NCBI GenBank assembly: GCA_022843825.1 | Contig: JALHMX010000003.1 | Span: 123,563 to 187,562, forward strand | Length of the DNA stretch: 64,000 nt | Source of the DNA: Pseudobdellovibrionaceae bacterium | GTDB taxonomy: Bacteria; Bdellovibrionota; Bdellovibrionia; Bdellovibrionales; Bdellovibrionaceae | Direction: 5' to 3' | Part shown: one piece after another, positions 62,174 to 64,000 of the stretch | Layout: each line of letters starts with the position of its first letter | Position numbering within the stretch: position 1 is the stretch's first letter | Translations under genes and position numbers: made by a program | The notes under the pieces: model-generated | What the model was told of the DNA's origin: nothing | The model's input: the letters and a program-made list of their open reading frames with translations, nothing else | Databases searched by the model: none

Positions 62174-62913
62174 GCCAAGTAACTTTTAAAAATGTAAGCA
62201 AAGAGTTTAAAGTAAATAAGGGCGTTTCATCATGGGCCGTGAAAGACTTTAATCTTCAAATTAATCATGCGGAATTTGTTAGTTTCCTGGGCCCATCTGG
62301 ATGTGGAAAAACGACTACTTTAAGAATGATTGCTGGGCTTGAGGAAAACTCTCATGGACAAATACTTTTTGATCAAGACGTAGTGTCAGATCCTTTACAA
62401 AAAAAGTTTTTGCTGCCGGAAAAAAGAAACGTTGGAATGGTTTTTCAATCTTACGCTGTCTGGCCCCATATGAATGTTTTTGATAACATTGCCTATCCTT
62501 TAAAACTTAAAAAAATGAGCTCACAAGAAATTAAGAAAGATGTCATGGCGATTTTAGATCTGGTTGAACTGGCTGGACTAGAAAATCGAAAATCTCACGA
62601 ACTTTCTGGTGGTCAACAGCAGCGTATTGCCCTAGCTCGCGGATTAGTGATGAAGCCTCGCATATTGCTACTTGATGAGCCCCTTTCCAATTTAGATGCA
62701 AAGCTGCGAGAAAAAATGCGCAAAGACATTCGGGAAATTCAACAACGCTTAAACTTAACGATGGTCTACGTGACGCACGATCAAAAAGAGGCTTTTCAAA
62801 TGAGTGATAAAGTGGTGGTTATGAACCAAGGCCATATTGTTCAAGTGGGCTCGCCACAAGAAATATTGAATAACCCTGTAAATGAGTTCGTCGCAGATTT
62901 TGTAAAAAATTAG
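62170..62913 (+). CDS. ABC transporter ATPase, FbpC/PotA-like, without the regulatory TOBE tail
   Basis: The 247-residue ATPase has Walker A GPSGCGKT at 41-48, Q-loop FQSYAVWPHM, signature LSGGQQQRIALAR, Walker B LLLDEPLSNLD and switch VYVTHDQKEA. It ends at EILNNPVNEFVADFVKN, exactly where the catalytic module of FbpC/PotA ends. The roughly 100-residue TOBE domain of most homologues is missing. The stop lies 15 nt before the left end of an IS element, so loss of the 3' part of the operon at the insertion is possible, although the protein itself ends on a normal in-frame stop. Confidence 0.92.
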   Translation: MSQVTFKNVSKEFKVNKGVSSWAVKDFNLQINHAEFVSFLGPSGCGKTTTLRMIAGLEENSHGQILFDQDVVSDPLQKKFLLPEKRNVGMVFQSYAVWPHMNVFDNIAYPLKLKKMSSQEIKKDVMAILDLVELAGLENRKSHELSGGQQQRIALARGLVMKPRILLLDEPLSNLDAKLREKMRKDIREIQQRLNLTMVYVTHDQKEAFQMSDKVVVMNQGHIVQVGSPQEILNNPVNEFVADFVKN

Positions 62914-62928
62914 AAACTGATCTCTTAC

Positions 62929-62979
62929 AAGGTGCAAAGCTACCCCTAATCACTCCTTAGGATATTGGATTTACGGATC
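62929..62979 (+). repeat. Left terminal inverted repeat of the IS
   Basis: It begins AAGGTGCAAAGCTACCCC and matches the reverse complement of the right end at 46 of 51 positions. The last 18 bases (ATATTGGATTTACGGATC) are identical in both ends, so the repeat is unusually long and may hold more than one transposase binding site. Confidence 0.92.
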
Positions 62980-62996
62980 GCATGACTTCTATTGGA

Positions 62997-63905
62997 TTAA
63001 ATAAACTGACTGATTAAAAAAAGATCTAGATGAAGCTGAAGATTTTCAACTTTCTTTGTGGTGCACCAGCTTCTTCTGCAAAGTCTTTTGATCTGACTTC
63101 GAAGAAGCGCACATTTGTGATTTACATTAAATAGGGGATCAAATCTCTTTTTTTGAAGCTTTTCATGTAATCTGTCTTGATGCCTCTTTTTATCAGCCTG
63201 ATTGATCTGCTCATATTTTATGTTTGGAAAATACTGGTTTACGATTTTTAAATAAGTTGGGTGAGCATCTGATTTAATCGTAGAGGGAAAACTAACGAGA
63301 TTCTTTTTTAATGACTCAAAGCCTGCTTTCATTTTCTCCACACGCTCATCACTTCGATAGCCATACTTTTTAACCGAGAACTGAGCTAACCTTCCTTTAG
63401 CCGGCATTTGTGCTACTTTTAGCTCTAAAATCTGATGATTCTCGTTAACAAAAATTGCAATACTTAGTGGCTTACATTTGGTGTGATGAATCGTTTCCAT
63501 CTCGTCAAATTGAAGCTCTTTGGCTTGAAGCTTTAGTTTTTTCTTTTCTATATCGACAAGAGTTCTAAGCCAGAGAAATTTCTTGTATGTATTGTAATAG
63601 GTCATATTCAGAATTCTGGCGCAGCTTCTTAAGGAACTCCCTTCAACTAAAAGTTTGTGGAGTTTAAGGTTAAGATCCATTTTCTTGTGGCGATAATCAG
63701 GTTTTAGGGTTCTGGATGAGAATATTTTTTTGCACTGTTTACATTGAAATTTAAGAATGTATTGACGCGCTCTTTTAATGTGAAAGTAGCCTCGACGATT
63801 AAAGCCAACGCTTTTAAATTGATGCTGATGACAGGTTGGATTGGGACATAATTGAGGAGAAAAACTCATGTTAGTAGATAGCAATTGCAAGCCAAGCATA
63901 CGCAT
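62997..63905 (-). CDS. Transposase, IS1/IS1595-like, single ORF
   Basis: The 302-residue protein has an N-terminal zinc ribbon (C20/C25 and C55/C58), an InsA-like helix-turn-helix (about 76-115) and a DDE-type catalytic domain: D134 in QFDEME, D213 in KSDAHPTY. The C-terminal LLRSQIKRLCRRS segment parallels the LRTRIKRLARKT region of IS1. In that register, the position of the catalytic Glu of IS1 holds N262 followed by H263, as in the DDN-type of IS1595 elements, so the family lies between IS1 and IS1595. InsA and InsB functions are in one frame, with no frameshift. ATG at 63869 (M13) is a plausible later start. Confidence 0.9.
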   Translation of the reverse strand: MRMLGLQLLSTNMSFSPQLCPNPTCHQHQFKSVGFNRRGYFHIKRARQYILKFQCKQCKKIFSSRTLKPDYRHKKMDLNLKLHKLLVEGSSLRSCARILNMTYYNTYKKFLWLRTLVDIEKKKLKLQAKELQFDEMETIHHTKCKPLSIAIFVNENHQILELKVAQMPAKGRLAQFSVKKYGYRSDERVEKMKAGFESLKKNLVSFPSTIKSDAHPTYLKIVNQYFPNIKYEQINQADKKRHQDRLHEKLQKKRFDPLFNVNHKCALLRSQIKRLCRRSWCTTKKVENLQLHLDLFLISQFI

Positions 63906-63923
63906 TAAAGTAGACTTAATGCG
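63901..63923 (-). promoter_or_regulatory. Hairpin covering the transposase start
   Basis: CGCATTAA pairs perfectly with TTAATGCG across a 7-base loop. On the minus strand the distal arm includes the ATG at 63905. Many IS elements hide the transposase start in such a structure to block expression from external transcripts. This role is inferred. Confidence 0.45.
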
Positions 63924-63949
63924 CGTTCAAATCCGGATAAGTAAAGAAT

Positions 63950-64000
63950 GATCCGTAAATCCAATATCTTAAGGAGAGGTTAGGGATTGCTTTGCACCTT
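63950..64000 (-). repeat. Right terminal inverted repeat of the IS
   Basis: Its reverse complement begins AAGGTGCAAAGCAATCCC and matches the left end with five mismatches (positions 13, 15, 22, 24 and 32 of the repeat). The repeat ends at the final base of the window. Confidence 0.9.

Larger units (their letters stand above)
62929..64000 (-). mobile_element. IS1-superfamily insertion sequence with long terminal inverted repeats
   Basis: The element spans at least 1072 bp. Its ends are a 51-bp inverted repeat: left 62929-62979 and right 63950-64000, matching at 46 of 51 positions, with the outermost 12 bases (AAGGTGCAAAGC) identical. The single transposase gene lies inside on the minus strand. 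The right end coincides with the last base of the window, so a target duplication cannot be seen on that side; a left candidate of 8 bp would be TCTCTTAC. The insertion lies 15 nt after the ABC ATPase stop. Confidence 0.92.

Noticed and set aside
1..64000. CRISPR array, prophage, toxin-antitoxin or restriction system
   Set aside because: No spaced direct repeats, integrase, phage structural genes or restriction/methylase pairs were seen. The EVE and RecQ genes alone are not enough to call a defence locus.

Overview
The window looks like chromosome from a Gram-negative, AT-rich bacterium of the Bdellovibrio type (Bdellovibrionota). This is inferred from gene content and not from any alignment. 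Evidence for a diderm cell is Lnt, several lipobox proteins, lytic transglycosylase and type IV pilin. Proteobacterial markers are ClpS/ClpA plus Aat, GrxC, MiaB, BolA and a DusC-like enzyme. Bdellovibrio-like traits are a GldA/GldF/GldG-type ABC cluster, a stand-alone NFACT (RqcH-like) protein, and several small zinc-ribbon or lysine-rich proteins of unknown function. Coding density is very high: no gap exceeds 300 bases, and most neighbouring genes overlap by a few bases.

Layout, left half. 1-252: 5' part of a type IV pilin (minus). 0.4-6.3 kb: clpS-clpA-lytic transglycosylase-subtilase. 6.3-12 kb: zinc-ribbon membrane protein, then lnt-mutS2-bolA family-RluA family. 12-17.6 kb (minus): SDR, fumC, an unknown protein, a zinc-ribbon/Tudor-like protein and a UvrD/Rep helicase. 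17.6-21.2 kb: EVE-DusC-glutaredoxin, tRNA-Val(GAC), a His-rich membrane protein overlapping arfB, and a DUF1328 micro-protein with a terminator. 21.3-32.7 kb (minus): an approximately 11 kb run of miaB, bifunctional nuclease, gamma-carbonic anhydrase-like, guaB, guaA, dnaE, a FlgT-C-like lipoprotein, lipB and an exported protein.

Layout, right half. 32.8-36.3 kb: an unknown protein, an LtaS-like membrane phosphotransferase, and a lysine-rich/acidic/zinc-finger protein. 36.4-39.6 kb: thiolase plus scoAB (acetoacetate metabolism) plus a redoxin lipoprotein. 39.6-45.5 kb (minus): six overlapping genes, GldA-type ATPase to permease to GldG-type to DUF4340 to GHMP kinase to DUF429. 45.5-52.4 kb: NFACT, a small unknown protein, an NSUN-type methyltransferase, phoU, ppx, ppk and PilZ. 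52.4-56.3 kb: FMN reductase-recQ-aat and a DEAD-box helicase. 56.3-62.9 kb: lipoprotein, DJ-1/PfpI, fatty acid hydroxylase, then glpQ with an AfuA/FbpA-type ABC transporter. 62.93-64.0 kb: a complete IS1-superfamily insertion sequence with 51-bp inverted repeats, whose right end coincides with the window end.

How the genes fit together. Aat, ClpS and ClpA together form the proteobacterial Leu/N-degron pathway. ArfB and the NFACT protein are both ribosome-rescue type factors. ppk, ppx and phoU form a polyphosphate/phosphate block. GlpQ and the adjacent ABC importer probably handle a phosphate-containing solute. The least explained parts are the zinc-ribbon/Tudor-like partner of the UvrD-like helicase, the Gld-type ABC operon carrying a sugar kinase and an RNase H-like protein, and the histone H1-like/zinc-finger fusion.
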